A DNA stretch of 9,987 bases from a bacterium (lineage in GTDB: Bacteria; Oederibacteriota; PGYV01; DSBP01): assembly GCA_011049465.1 (NCBI GenBank), contig DSBP01000174.1, positions 1 to 9,987 of the forward strand. The letters are read 5' to 3'. This document shows positions 1-8,050 of the stretch, piece by piece (positions within the stretch are counted from its first letter, which is position 1; each line of letters begins with the position of its first letter). Below the pieces are notes generated by a model. It was not told the origin of the DNA and did no database searches. It saw nothing but the letters and a program-made list of their open reading frames with translations. A program made the position numbers and the translations under genes.

Positions 1-16
1 ATATGAAGAAATCCTT

Positions 17-301
17 TCATTGTTCTATCCTCATTATAATCTCTTTCACCTTTTTCTCCTTAAACGCCCTGTTGATGCTCTCTATCATGGCTTTTTTCAC
101 GTAAACAGCCTCTCCCATAGCCACGCTGTTTTCCACGCTCACAAAAAGTTTTCCGTCCTTAAACTTAAACGGTTTTGTCATGGAACCCGCTTTACTGCCC
201 ACAATTTTTTCCCAGTTATCCGCAATAAACCGTTCTTCCTGCCTCTCTCCTATTCGTGCCTTTTTAATGAACGTCTCTACCGCTTCTTTTATATGCTTCA
301 T
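17..301 (-). CDS. dciA: DciA-like helicase-loading protein (DUF721 domain), short form
   Basis: This 94-residue protein matches the DUF721/DciA family. Seen: a short N-terminal helix, W30 followed by the I-V-G of the family core (residues 33-35), then the basic and strand-forming stretch with D-G-K-L-F-V-S-V at 49-56 and a C-terminal helix plus strand. Known: DciA is the widespread ancestral loader or operator of the replicative helicase DnaB, used where DnaC/DnaI is absent, and it is often encoded near dnaA-dnaN-gyrB. It is at the small end of the family, essentially only the KH-like domain with no disordered tail. The ATG lies 5 bp after the stop of the beta-helix gene. No convincing Shine-Dalgarno sequence precedes it, so translation is probably coupled to the upstream gene. 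Its place in this operon supports the call; helicase loading itself is inferred. Confidence 0.8.
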   Translation of the reverse strand: MKHIKEAVETFIKKARIGERQEERFIADNWEKIVGSKAGSMTKPFKFKDGKLFVSVENSVAMGEAVYVKKAMIESINRAFKEKKVKEIIMRIEQ

Positions 302-306
302 GTCTT

Positions 307-1707
307 TTATCTGTTCACATGAAACGGAGTGTCAAAATATACGCTTCCCATAAGGCTGACAAGCGGATAAGATATCGCTCCACGCTCATAAAAAGTGTAG
401 TTATAAAGCCCTTCAAGTTTTATGGAAAAAAACCTCAATAAAAAGAGCTCCAGCCCTATTCCCGCCTGCGCGCCGTAGCATACCTGGGGCTTGGGCTTGT
501 ATGTCATCTCGCCGTCAAATATCGGCTCCTTTGAGCGGTACTGTTCCGTTACGAGGGAGACGCCGTTTCCAATTTTCAGATAAGGCACAAAAAATACATC
601 CTTTTTATATCCTATGTACCAGAAGATATTAACCATCATATTTGTCATAAAAAGATTATAGTCATACAGCTCCTTATTGTTCGAGAATTCAAGCATCCTC
701 ACATCAACACCTGCCATAAAAGCCCCTGTAATATTAAAGGTAAACTCACCGGCCAATCCCATCCCAAAGTTTTCCTCCTCTTTTATTACGTCAGGAGTAA
801 GCGGCTTAAAACCCGAAAGGCCGCCTCCAAATGTTACCCTGGACGGCTCTCCATCCGGCCTCTTCAGGTTCAGGTATATTTTTATAAGAGACGCAAAGGA
901 CGGAGGTGGCTCAAAAACCTTCAGGCGCGCCGTTGAAAACGGCTTGTAAATAACCGCCCCTGTTTTCGGGTTGTTTTTTTTGTCAAAAATCAGCTTTTCT
1001 ATATCCCTCTCCTGCGCAGCTCCCCAAAAATTATTTTTCGCCTGAATGTCAAAAACCGTGTAATTGGCCACATGTAGCCTGCTGTCAAAGAAGTTGTTCC
1101 TTTCAATCAGCCCTGCTGCTGCCGGGGCTTCCTTAATATAAACAGAAAACCTGCACTTATTGAAGCTGTTTCCTGTAATCATATATTTGAGGCTTTTTGC
1201 CTCCATATACACGCCGTATGTGTTATTAAAAAAATAGTTGTCCTTTATCACGCTTTCCGCGAAATGATAGAGCAGTATTCCGGTTGAATTAAGCATATAA
1301 TTATTGTTGATTGCAACCTTACTGCCGTTTGACACAATCGCGCCCCTTATCATGATTGAAAACTCCACAGTATTCATATAAGGGCTCTCAAAAACAATCC
1401 CGTCATAAAAACTCTCGTTATCATCGGGAAGGAACCTTACCGGATTCTGGGGCGAGCCCTTCGCGTAAAGCGCGCCTTTTACCAGAAGTTTCGCGTCCCT
1501 TTTAAACCTGACAGTTGTTCCCGGGCTTATATTTAAAAGACCCGTTTTTTCAATGACCGTAACGCCTTCAATAATATACGGCGACAGCTGGGGCGTCCAG
1601 GTTTCGTTTTTATCTATTATCTTAGCCACTTTTGTTTCCGCAAATAAAGGCTGGACGGATAAAAGCACAACAATCAAGATACTTTTTAAAACTGCGGTTC
1701 TGCTCAA
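307..1707 (-). CDS. Exported right-handed beta-helix (NosD/pectate-lyase-like fold) protein with possible outer-membrane barrel tail
   Basis: This is a 466-residue exported protein. Residues 1-23 form a signal peptide (R3, K8, hydrophobic core 9-22, probable cleavage after L-F-A at 21-23). Residues about 35-260 carry the pattern of secreted right-handed parallel beta-helix proteins: a W-x-x-x-x-S-P-Y opening, a pro-gly strand near 61-64, L-L-V-K-G-x-L-x-A-K-G at 74-84, repeated asparagine-rich turns, and the closing N-N-F-W-G motif at 225-229. Residues about 285-466 alternate hydrophobic and polar positions with many aromatics and glycines, like outer-membrane beta-strands, though the last residues do not form a standard C-terminal barrel signal. 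The start is TTG at 1707, 20 bp after the preceding stop; no other in-frame start fits the signal peptide, and the GGCGGGTG upstream is a weak ribosome site. Substrate and role are unknown. A surface or periplasmic scaffold is as likely as an enzyme. Confidence 0.75.
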   Translation of the reverse strand: MSRTAVLKSILIVVLLSVQPLFAETKVAKIIDKNETWTPQLSPYIIEGVTVIEKTGLLNISPGTTVRFKRDAKLLVKGALYAKGSPQNPVRFLPDDNESFYDGIVFESPYMNTVEFSIMIRGAIVSNGSKVAINNNYMLNSTGILLYHFAESVIKDNYFFNNTYGVYMEAKSLKYMITGNSFNKCRFSVYIKEAPAAAGLIERNNFFDSRLHVANYTVFDIQAKNNFWGAAQERDIEKLIFDKKNNPKTGAVIYKPFSTARLKVFEPPPSFASLIKIYLNLKRPDGEPSRVTFGGGLSGFKPLTPDVIKEEENFGMGLAGEFTFNITGAFMAGVDVRMLEFSNNKELYDYNLFMTNMMVNIFWYIGYKKDVFFVPYLKIGNGVSLVTEQYRSKEPIFDGEMTYKPKPQVCYGAQAGIGLELFLLRFFSIKLEGLYNYTFYERGAISYPLVSLMGSVYFDTPFHVNR

Positions 1708-1727
1708 TTCAACACCCGCCGTAAATT

Positions 1728-4316
1728 TTATTTAATTATATCCGAACCCTTGTCATCCTCAAGTTCGGGGAGCGGCGGAAGCTCGTCAGGAAGAGCGGGC
1801 CCGCCGCCTATGTCCTTTCCGAAAAGCTCGTCGGGAACCTGCGTATTTTTACCGGGTATATCTTTTCTTTCCGCGGGGATTTCTGGCTTTGTCGACAATA
1901 AATCCGAAACCGTAGGAACCTCTTCTTCTTTTGGTTTTGGTTCATGCGCCGCAAAATCAATATTTCTTTGTATCTTAAAACTTCCCTGAACCGGAGGCTT
2001 TTGCCCCAGAGGAGCGGAAATATCAGGCAAACTTTCATTATCTTTAATTTCCGCAGCAGGAGGCGCGGGTGGGGGCGGCGGAGGAGCAGACAAAGAAACG
2101 CCTATACCGAGATCCTGCGGTTTGATATCTGATTTGGCAAAACCCGGCTCGTTATTAAACGCGCCCGGTGCTTTTGCCGCTGAACCGCTGTTCTTTGGCA
2201 GGGATATTATAAAAGTCTTTCCTTTTCCTATATCTGACTCTACCTTTATGTCTCCTCCCATGTTTCCAAGGACGGCTTTGATAATAGGAAACCTCAGGCC
2301 GGTGTTGTTAAATTCAGGGCCGGCGCCGGATTCAGGCCCGTGAAAATTCACAAAAAGCGCGCCTGATTTTGACTGGGGCATGCTCATTCCAAAATCCGAT
2401 ATGCGGATTTTTACATCCTTATCCCCGCTTTTGGTCTCTATGACCACCTGCCCGCCCCTTGGCGATACTTTTATTGCCTGGTTTAAAAGCTGGGTAACAA
2501 CATTTGAAAGCCTTGGTGCGTCGCCGGTGCCGGCCGGAAGCGACGGGTCAAAATTAATTTTGAGCTCCACTTTTTTTACGTCAGCCTGCGGTTGTATTGA
2601 GAAAATGATGTCCTGTACGATATTGTTAAGGTCAACAGGCACCCTCGCCAGTTTTATATCCCCTTTTTCAAGCCGCGCAAGCTCTGTTAAATCGTTAATC
2701 AGCCTCTCAAGCCTGGCTGATTTATTGATAACCACACCCAAAAACTGCTGCTGAGCGTCCGTAATCTTTCCCTCTCCGCCAAGGACCGATGATATGTATG
2801 TCTTTATTACGGATAAAACCCCCTTTAATTCTGTATTCATCATCAGGACAGAGTCTGTCCTCATATTTTCTTTTTCCGGAGGAATAGAGACAGCCGATGC
2901 TTTTTTCGCCTCTTCTTTAAGCCTTGCAGCCTCTGTTTCAAGCGCTGTAATTTTAACCATAACCGCGGCCTTTTCCGCTTCAAACTTTTTCTGTTGTTCC
3001 CTTTTTTCTGCGTCTCCCTCGTTTTGGGCCTTAATCAGTCTTTCCTCAAAGGAAGATTTGTTATTTTCCGCAATTTTAACAGCATCCCGCAGCTCGGATA
3101 TCTCGGCATCAGCGCGCGTCGCTTCTTTCGCAAGCTCCTCTTCAAGCTCTTTTGACATCTGTGAAAGCTTGACTGCTTTTTCCTCTGCCGCTGTTATTCT
3201 GCCTTTAAGTATTATGAGGGAATCCATTATTTTTCTGTAGGGGCCCTTCTTTACCTTTGGAAGCATCTCAGTGAAACCATCCTCGTCTATATGGGAAAGC
3301 GCCTTTGTCATTCTTAAAAGAGGCTTAAACGGCGCAGCGCAGGCAGCTGAGACCAAAAGCAGGCAGAAGATAAAAATACCTCCCAATATCATGTATACAG
3401 GGGCCATAAACTGTGTATCAAAAAAACTTGACTCAAAAGTTTTTCCTGTTTTCTGCATAAACCCGTAATCCGCATAAGGAGTAAAAACAAAAACAACAAA
3501 ATCAAGCTGGCGTATCTTCTTGTGGGCGAGCAGCCCCCTCAAATTATTATAAACTGCTTCCTTGATGCCCGCATCTTCCGCGTCTTCCGCAAGCAGCGGT
3601 TTGATATCGGGGTTCATAAGGACATTTTCCGAATTTTCTTTTGACACGTCGGAATTAAGGAGCACCCTGCCGGAAGTATCCGCTATAAAATTATAACCGT
3701 GTTTTTTAAGGACAGATTCCCTTATTTTTTTTGTCTCACCCGTTATATTTTCCCTCATATAAAGAACCGACACGAGCCTGTTTCGTGCATCCATAACAGG
3801 GAGAAAAAATTCGGCTATTCCCGCGGAAAAATTGATGTCATAATTCATTTTTTGAGACGCCACAGCGCTTAAAAACCTGTTGTTTGACCTTAAATTAAGC
3901 GCCTCCAGCCCCTGTCTGTTTGACGCGAGTATGTTCCCGTTTCTGAATAGCAGTGCCATGTCCTGCTGCGCGCCGGCTGCCGCCTTGACAAACTCCCGCC
4001 GTATGGCCGCGACCTGCTCGCTGTTTGAATAGCTGTTGTTTTTTATGATTCTGTTTCCTGTTACCGCGCTTACCCTTCTGTTGACCCCGCTTTCAGTATA
4101 TGGCTCTATAACAGCCTCAATATCATCTATTTTTTTGTTAAGCTGGTCCTTTACAACCGCTATTTCTTTCTGGTTATCGGCCCACATGACCTTTGACTGC
4201 ATGGTGTTAAGCTGCACAACCCTCTGCGTGTCATAATAATAGAAAAGCCCTGCCGGGACTCCGGCCGCAATTATAAGTATAAGTATTATCTGAAAAACCA
4301 GCGTGCTTTTTTTCAT
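1728..4316 (-). CDS. Membrane-bound sensor histidine-kinase-like protein with degenerate catalytic motifs (probable pseudokinase)
   Basis: This is an 862-residue protein counted from the ATG at 4316. Segments seen: membrane helix 1 at about 6-27; an extracytoplasmic sensor region at about 30-303, possibly Cache-like; membrane helix 2 at about 306-328; a HAMP-like linker to about 375; a long charged coiled coil at about 372-475; a HisKA-like helical hairpin at about 489-555; a HATPase-like domain at about 565-708; and a disordered Pro/Glu-rich tail with six prolines at 745-750 and two P-D-E-L copies at 828-831 and 843-846. The HisKA and HATPase regions align well with classical kinases, but the H-box histidine is Thr (T495 in N-T-E-L-K), the N-box Asn is Gln (Q613), the second G1 glycine is Ser (S645), and the G2 box is T-G-L-R-F (672-676). 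Histidine kinase activity is therefore doubtful. No response regulator gene is present in the window. A scaffold or sensory role is inference. Confidence 0.8.
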   Translation of the reverse strand: MKKSTLVFQIILILIIAAGVPAGLFYYYDTQRVVQLNTMQSKVMWADNQKEIAVVKDQLNKKIDDIEAVIEPYTESGVNRRVSAVTGNRIIKNNSYSNSEQVAAIRREFVKAAAGAQQDMALLFRNGNILASNRQGLEALNLRSNNRFLSAVASQKMNYDINFSAGIAEFFLPVMDARNRLVSVLYMRENITGETKKIRESVLKKHGYNFIADTSGRVLLNSDVSKENSENVLMNPDIKPLLAEDAEDAGIKEAVYNNLRGLLAHKKIRQLDFVVFVFTPYADYGFMQKTGKTFESSFFDTQFMAPVYMILGGIFIFCLLLVSAACAAPFKPLLRMTKALSHIDEDGFTEMLPKVKKGPYRKIMDSLIILKGRITAAEEKAVKLSQMSKELEEELAKEATRADAEISELRDAVKIAENNKSSFEERLIKAQNEGDAEKREQQKKFEAEKAAVMVKITALETEAARLKEEAKKASAVSIPPEKENMRTDSVLMMNTELKGVLSVIKTYISSVLGGEGKITDAQQQFLGVVINKSARLERLINDLTELARLEKGDIKLARVPVDLNNIVQDIIFSIQPQADVKKVELKINFDPSLPAGTGDAPRLSNVVTQLLNQAIKVSPRGGQVVIETKSGDKDVKIRISDFGMSMPQSKSGALFVNFHGPESGAGPEFNNTGLRFPIIKAVLGNMGGDIKVESDIGKGKTFIISLPKNSGSAAKAPGAFNNEPGFAKSDIKPQDLGIGVSLSAPPPPPPAPPAAEIKDNESLPDISAPLGQKPPVQGSFKIQRNIDFAAHEPKPKEEEVPTVSDLLSTKPEIPAERKDIPGKNTQVPDELFGKDIGGGPALPDELPPLPELEDDKGSDIIK

Positions 4317-4321
4317 CAAAA

Positions 4322-4328
4322 CCTCCTT
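4322..4328 (-). promoter_or_regulatory. Ribosome binding site of the kinase-like gene
   Basis: On the minus strand this reads AAGGAGG, the full anti-16S match, five bases before the ATG at 4316. It makes that ATG a better start than the TTG at 4319, which would leave only two bases of spacing. Confidence 0.75.
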
Positions 4329-4340
4329 TGCCGCGTCTGC

Positions 4341-4368
4341 CGCGCCTTAATAACAGGCTGCGTTTTTT
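4341..4368. other. GC-rich hairpin with flanking T/A tract just after gyrA
   Basis: The arms CGCGCCT (4341-4347) and AGGC-T-GCG (4355-4362, one bulged T) enclose the loop TAATAAC, followed on the plus strand by six T at 4363-4368 that overlap the gyrA stop codon. Read on the plus strand it has the form of an intrinsic terminator for antisense transcription. In the gyrA mRNA the A-run precedes the hairpin, so it would not terminate the operon, but it could be an RNA processing or stability element between gyrA and the kinase-like gene. Confidence 0.45.
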
Positions 4369-6898
4369 ACTCTGGCTCGTTTTCCTCTGTCTCGGCTATC
4401 ATGGCCGCGGCGCTTACCTTTTCATTTTCCTTAAGTTTAATAAGCCGTACTCCCTGGGTATTTCTTCCTATTGTCTTGATATCCTTGATTCTTGTCCTTA
4501 TCAGCGTTCCTTTTGTCGTTATTATCATAAGTTCGTTTGCCTCTTCAACAAGCTTGATTGAAGCAACGTTCCCTGTTTTTTCCGTGACCTTGATGTTTCT
4601 CAGCCCTTTTCCTCCCCGTGACTGTTTTCTGTACTCGCTTATCTTTGTCCTTTTGCCGAAACCTTTTTCCGTTACAGTAAGCAGGGTCATGTTCTTAAGC
4701 CCGTCGTTTAAAATCGTCATGCTTACAACAGTGTCTTTTTTACCCAGAGTTATTCCTTTTACGCCCATACCTGTCCTTCCTATCTCGCGGAACTGCTTTA
4801 CAACGGAGCGTATTGCCATTCCTTCCCTTGTCGCTATGAAAATTTCGTCCTTTTCGCCGCCAATCCTTGTCTCAATAAGAGCGTCATCTTTGTTGAGCCC
4901 TATCGCGATAATGCCACCGGCCCGCGGGTTCGCGAACAGGGAAAGATTTGTCCTTTTTACAAGCCCTTTTTCTGTTACCATTATAAGGTATTTATCGTCC
5001 TTAAAATCCTTGACCGATACATACGCGGCTATGTTTTCCCCCTCTTCCAGTTTTAAAAGGTTCACTATGGCTTTTCCCTTTGCCTGGCGCGCGGCTTCGG
5101 GTATCTCATAAACCTTGAGCCAGTGGCAGCGCCCCTTGTTTGTAAAAAACATCAGGTAGTCGTGTGTGTTTGATATGAATATGTCCTCCACAAAATCCTC
5201 GTCATTTGTGGAGGCTGCCATTATCCCTCTTCCTCCGCGTTTTTGCGCCTTGTAGGTTGAGACAGGCGTCCTCTTTATATACCCCCCGTGGGTAATCGTA
5301 ACAGCCATGTCCTCTTCCTGTATGAGATCCTCAATCGTGATTTCCTTTTCTTTCGCGATTATTTCCGTGCGCCGCTCATCAGCGTATTTTTTCTTAAGCT
5401 CAACGAGCTCTTCCATAATCATCTCAAAAATTTTCTTTTCGCTTCCAAGAAGCGTTTTCAGTTTTTCGATGAGCTTAATGAGCTCCTCGTATTCCTTTGT
5501 AAGCTTTTCTATTTCAAGGGAAGTAAGCTGCTGCAGGCGCATGTCAAGGATTGCCTGCGCCTGGACATCAGAGAGTTTAAAGCTTGTCATAAGCGCGCGC
5601 TTTGCCTCTTCCCCGCTCTTTGAGCCCCTTATTATTTTAATGACACGGTCAAGATACTTAAGGGCAATCTTCAGCCCTTCAAGAATGTGCGCGCGTTTCT
5701 CCGCCTTATCGAGGTCAAATTTTATCCTTCTGATGACCACTTCTTTCCTGTAATCAATGAAATTTTTCAGTATGTCCGATATTGTCAGCACCCTTGGCCT
5801 TCCGTTTACAAGGGCGAGAAGTATGACCCCAAAAGTTGTCCTGAGCGATGTATGCTTGTAAAGCTGGTTTATTATTATCTCGGGATTTTCGCCTCTTCCC
5901 ACCTCTACGACAGCGCGTATGCCGTCCTTGTCAGATTCATCCCGAAGGTCGGTTATTCCCTCTATTTTTTTATTTCTTACAAGTATGGAAATATTCTCAA
6001 GAAGCTGCGCCTTGTTTACAAGAAAAGGAAGTTCATTTATTACAATCTGCTTTTTTCCCTTGGCTGATTCTTCTATTTTAATCTTTGCCTGCATCACGAC
6101 AGAGCCTCTTCCTGTTGTGTATGCCTGTTTTATCCCTTCCCTGCCTATAATATAGGCGCCTGTCGGAAAATCCGGCCCTTTGATTATCTTCAGTATGTCT
6201 TCAGGGGTTATTTTTTTGTCCCTGTTCTCAATCATATATACAACAGCGTCTATGACCTCGCCTAAATTGTGGGGAGGGATATTTGTCGCCATTCCGACCG
6301 CTATTCCGGTGGAACCGTTTACAAGAAGATGGGGGAAAGCAACCGGGAAAACAAGAGGCTCGCTGTTTGACTCATCGTAAGTCGGGACAAAATCAACCGT
6401 ATTTTTATCTATGTCTGTTATAAGTTCTTCCGATATTCTGCTCATTCTCGCTTCGGTATAACGCATGGCTGCGGGCGGGTCTCCGTCAACAGAGCCAAAG
6501 TTTCCCTGGCCGTCCACAAGCGGCATCCTGAATGAAAACTCCTGCGCCATCCTCACCATTGTGTCATATATGGCGGAATCTCCGTGCGGGTGGTAGTTTC
6601 CCATCACTTCACCGACTATTTTCGCCGATTTCCTGTAGGGCCTGTTATGAGCGAGGCTCATGGTATACATTGTGTATATTATTCTCCGCTGGACAGGCTT
6701 CATCCCGTCCCTTACATCCGGCAGTGCCCTTCCCACAATTACGCTCATGGAATAATCAAGGTAAGACGTCTTCATTTCATCTTCTATCGGCGTCTGTAAA
6801 ACCCTCGGCACGTCAACAGCAGGCGCTTTTGTTATTATTGTTCCCGCTGCATCAGCTGTTTTTTTGCTCATCGGCTTTCTGACTCTTCTTTTAGCCAC
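4367..6898 (-). CDS. gyrA: DNA gyrase subunit A
   Basis: This 843-residue protein is a full-length type IIA topoisomerase A subunit; with GyrB it introduces negative supercoils ahead of forks. Seen: the breakage-reunion domain with the H-P-H-G-D-S-A-I-Y-D segment at 103-112 and catalytic Y147 in A-A-M-R-Y-T-E; the Q-A-x-x-I-L-D-M-R-L coiled-coil motif at 446-455; and a six-bladed-type C-terminal domain with the GyrA box Q-K-R-G-G-R-G at 552-558. A related Q-S-R-G-G-K-G occurs at 759-765 in a later blade. The GyrA box favours gyrase over topoisomerase IV ParC. Positions equal to E. coli S83 and D87 are S108 and D112, the quinolone-sensitive residues. The N-terminus is about 25 residues longer than in E. 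coli and is basic. The GTG start at 6898 is preceded by GAGG (6905-6908) with 6 bases between, 12 bp after dnaN. No gyrB is adjacent in this window. Confidence 0.96.
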   Translation of the reverse strand: MAKRRVRKPMSKKTADAAGTIITKAPAVDVPRVLQTPIEDEMKTSYLDYSMSVIVGRALPDVRDGMKPVQRRIIYTMYTMSLAHNRPYRKSAKIVGEVMGNYHPHGDSAIYDTMVRMAQEFSFRMPLVDGQGNFGSVDGDPPAAMRYTEARMSRISEELITDIDKNTVDFVPTYDESNSEPLVFPVAFPHLLVNGSTGIAVGMATNIPPHNLGEVIDAVVYMIENRDKKITPEDILKIIKGPDFPTGAYIIGREGIKQAYTTGRGSVVMQAKIKIEESAKGKKQIVINELPFLVNKAQLLENISILVRNKKIEGITDLRDESDKDGIRAVVEVGRGENPEIIINQLYKHTSLRTTFGVILLALVNGRPRVLTISDILKNFIDYRKEVVIRRIKFDLDKAEKRAHILEGLKIALKYLDRVIKIIRGSKSGEEAKRALMTSFKLSDVQAQAILDMRLQQLTSLEIEKLTKEYEELIKLIEKLKTLLGSEKKIFEMIMEELVELKKKYADERRTEIIAKEKEITIEDLIQEEDMAVTITHGGYIKRTPVSTYKAQKRGGRGIMAASTNDEDFVEDIFISNTHDYLMFFTNKGRCHWLKVYEIPEAARQAKGKAIVNLLKLEEGENIAAYVSVKDFKDDKYLIMVTEKGLVKRTNLSLFANPRAGGIIAIGLNKDDALIETRIGGEKDEIFIATREGMAIRSVVKQFREIGRTGMGVKGITLGKKDTVVSMTILNDGLKNMTLLTVTEKGFGKRTKISEYRKQSRGGKGLRNIKVTEKTGNVASIKLVEEANELMIITTKGTLIRTRIKDIKTIGRNTQGVRLIKLKENEKVSAAAMIAETEENEPE

Positions 6899-6910
6899 GT
6901 TTTTCCTCTT

Positions 6911-8017
6911 TTATTTTCTTATGGGCATAACAACGTAAGTAAAGTTCTCGTCCCCCGCGGGCTTTAACACTCCCGGGTTGACGGAACTTATCAGCTTAAT
7001 TTCTATCTTATCGGTTTCTATAACCTTTAAAACATCCATCAGATATACGGCATTATAAGAAACGTCCACCGGATCTCCGTCATAGGCTATGTCAAGCTCC
7101 TCAAAAGCCTCTCCCTCGTCCTGCGCCTGCGCGCTTATGTACATCTTGTTTTTATCCAGTTTTATCATGATAGCTTTTGCCTTTTCGCTTGTTATCATCG
7201 CCGCTCTTTTTACCGCTCCTTCAAATTCCACCCTGTCCGCCTGCACCACCATGTTAAATTCCTTCGGCACAACCTGCGCGTAATTGGGATAATTCTCATC
7301 AATTACCCTTGTAATAATCTCTATTTCGTCTATTTTAAACTCAAGCATTTTTTCATAAAAATTTATTTCAACCATTTTTGATTCTTCATCCTTTAAAACT
7401 TTAGCCACTTCATTGATTGTCTTTAAGGGTATTATATATTCAAATTTTGCCTTTACATTTGTCTTAAGCTCCGCTGTATAAACAGCAAGCCTGTGAGCGT
7501 CTGTCGCAACAGCCTCTATTTTATTTCCCTCAAACCTCATAAAAACACCGTTCAAATTTCTTTTTGTATTGTCCCTCAAAGCAGCATAGGAAATATTTTT
7601 TATTATTTCCTTCAGTATGTTGTGCGGTATTTGTACTGTTTCAAGTTTTTTCTCATCGGGCCTTAATACCGGAAAATCCTCAGCCGGAAGCCCGTGTATC
7701 TTATATGATGATTTTTTGCACTGAACCTTTATATTGTCGTTTTTATCAGCCTCTATTTTTATCTCGTTATTTGAAAACTCTTTTATCAGCGCTATTATTT
7801 TTTTCGGTATCGTTGTCCTGCCCGGCGCCTCTATTTTATTGACTCCTGATTTTATCCTGACATATATATCCATATCTGTCGCGGATAAATAAAGGTTTTC
7901 ACCTTCCGCCTCAAAAAGTATGTTTGATAAAAGAGGAAGTGTGGAGCCTGTAGATATAAAATACTGGGCCGTAGATAGTGAATCCAATATCTCATCCTTA
8001 TTTGTCTTAAATTTCAT
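6911..8017 (-). CDS. dnaN: DNA polymerase III beta sliding clamp
   Basis: This 368-residue protein is the ring-shaped processivity clamp that tethers polymerase III to DNA and docks many repair and initiation-control proteins. Length and three-domain layout (about 1-120, 125-245 and 250-368) are typical. Recognisable segments are the N-terminal S-T-L-P-L-L-S-N-I-L region (25-34), A-T-D-A-H-R-L-A at 171-178 (the usual form has Gly in place of the second Ala) and the C-terminal Y-V-V-M-P-I-R at 361-367, which forms part of the protein-binding pocket. The start is the ATG at 8017, which has AAGGAGG at 8024-8030. An in-frame ATG at 8050 would add 11 residues but lacks that site and would overlap a DnaA box. 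The gene follows the origin-like spacer after dnaA and runs 12 bp into gyrA. recF, its usual neighbour, is missing. Confidence 0.97.
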   Translation of the reverse strand: MKFKTNKDEILDSLSTAQYFISTGSTLPLLSNILFEAEGENLYLSATDMDIYVRIKSGVNKIEAPGRTTIPKKIIALIKEFSNNEIKIEADKNDNIKVQCKKSSYKIHGLPAEDFPVLRPDEKKLETVQIPHNILKEIIKNISYAALRDNTKRNLNGVFMRFEGNKIEAVATDAHRLAVYTAELKTNVKAKFEYIIPLKTINEVAKVLKDEESKMVEINFYEKMLEFKIDEIEIITRVIDENYPNYAQVVPKEFNMVVQADRVEFEGAVKRAAMITSEKAKAIMIKLDKNKMYISAQAQDEGEAFEELDIAYDGDPVDVSYNAVYLMDVLKVIETDKIEIKLISSVNPGVLKPAGDENFTYVVMPIRK

Positions 8018-8023
8018 AATTTT

Positions 8024-8030
8024 CCTCCTT
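8024..8030 (-). promoter_or_regulatory. Ribosome binding site that fixes the dnaN start
   Basis: The minus strand reads AAGGAGG here, followed by AAAATT and the ATG at 8017. The site lies downstream of the alternative ATG at 8050 and so argues strongly for the shorter, family-typical protein. Confidence 0.85.
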
Positions 8031-8040
8031 AAATTTTTTG

Positions 8041-8049
8041 TTTTCCACA
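8041..8049 (+). promoter_or_regulatory. DnaA box TTTTCCACA
   Basis: This is an exact match to TTWTNCACA. It lies 23 bp upstream of the dnaN start codon and directly abuts the AT-rich tract at 8051-8090, the position expected for a box that guides strand opening. Confidence 0.65.
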
Positions 8050-8050
8050 T

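Noticed and set aside
1728..4316. A complete two-component system
   Set aside because: No response-regulator receiver domain is encoded in the window and the kinase motifs are degenerate.
4329..4344. Direct repeat TGCCGCG-TC-TGCCGCG as a mobile-element or regulatory repeat
   Set aside because: Only two 7-bp copies, overlapping the hairpin and the spacer before the ribosome site; no further copies seen nearby.
4401..5111. Plus-strand open frame of 236 codons opposite gyrA
   Set aside because: It lies wholly antisense to a clear gyrA, has a serine/phenylalanine/leucine-rich composition typical of a shadow frame, and has no ribosome site.
8018..8050. Longer dnaN starting at the ATG at 8050
   Set aside because: The 11 extra residues are not family-like, the perfect AAGGAGG lies inside them just before the ATG at 8017, and a DnaA box covers the upstream start.
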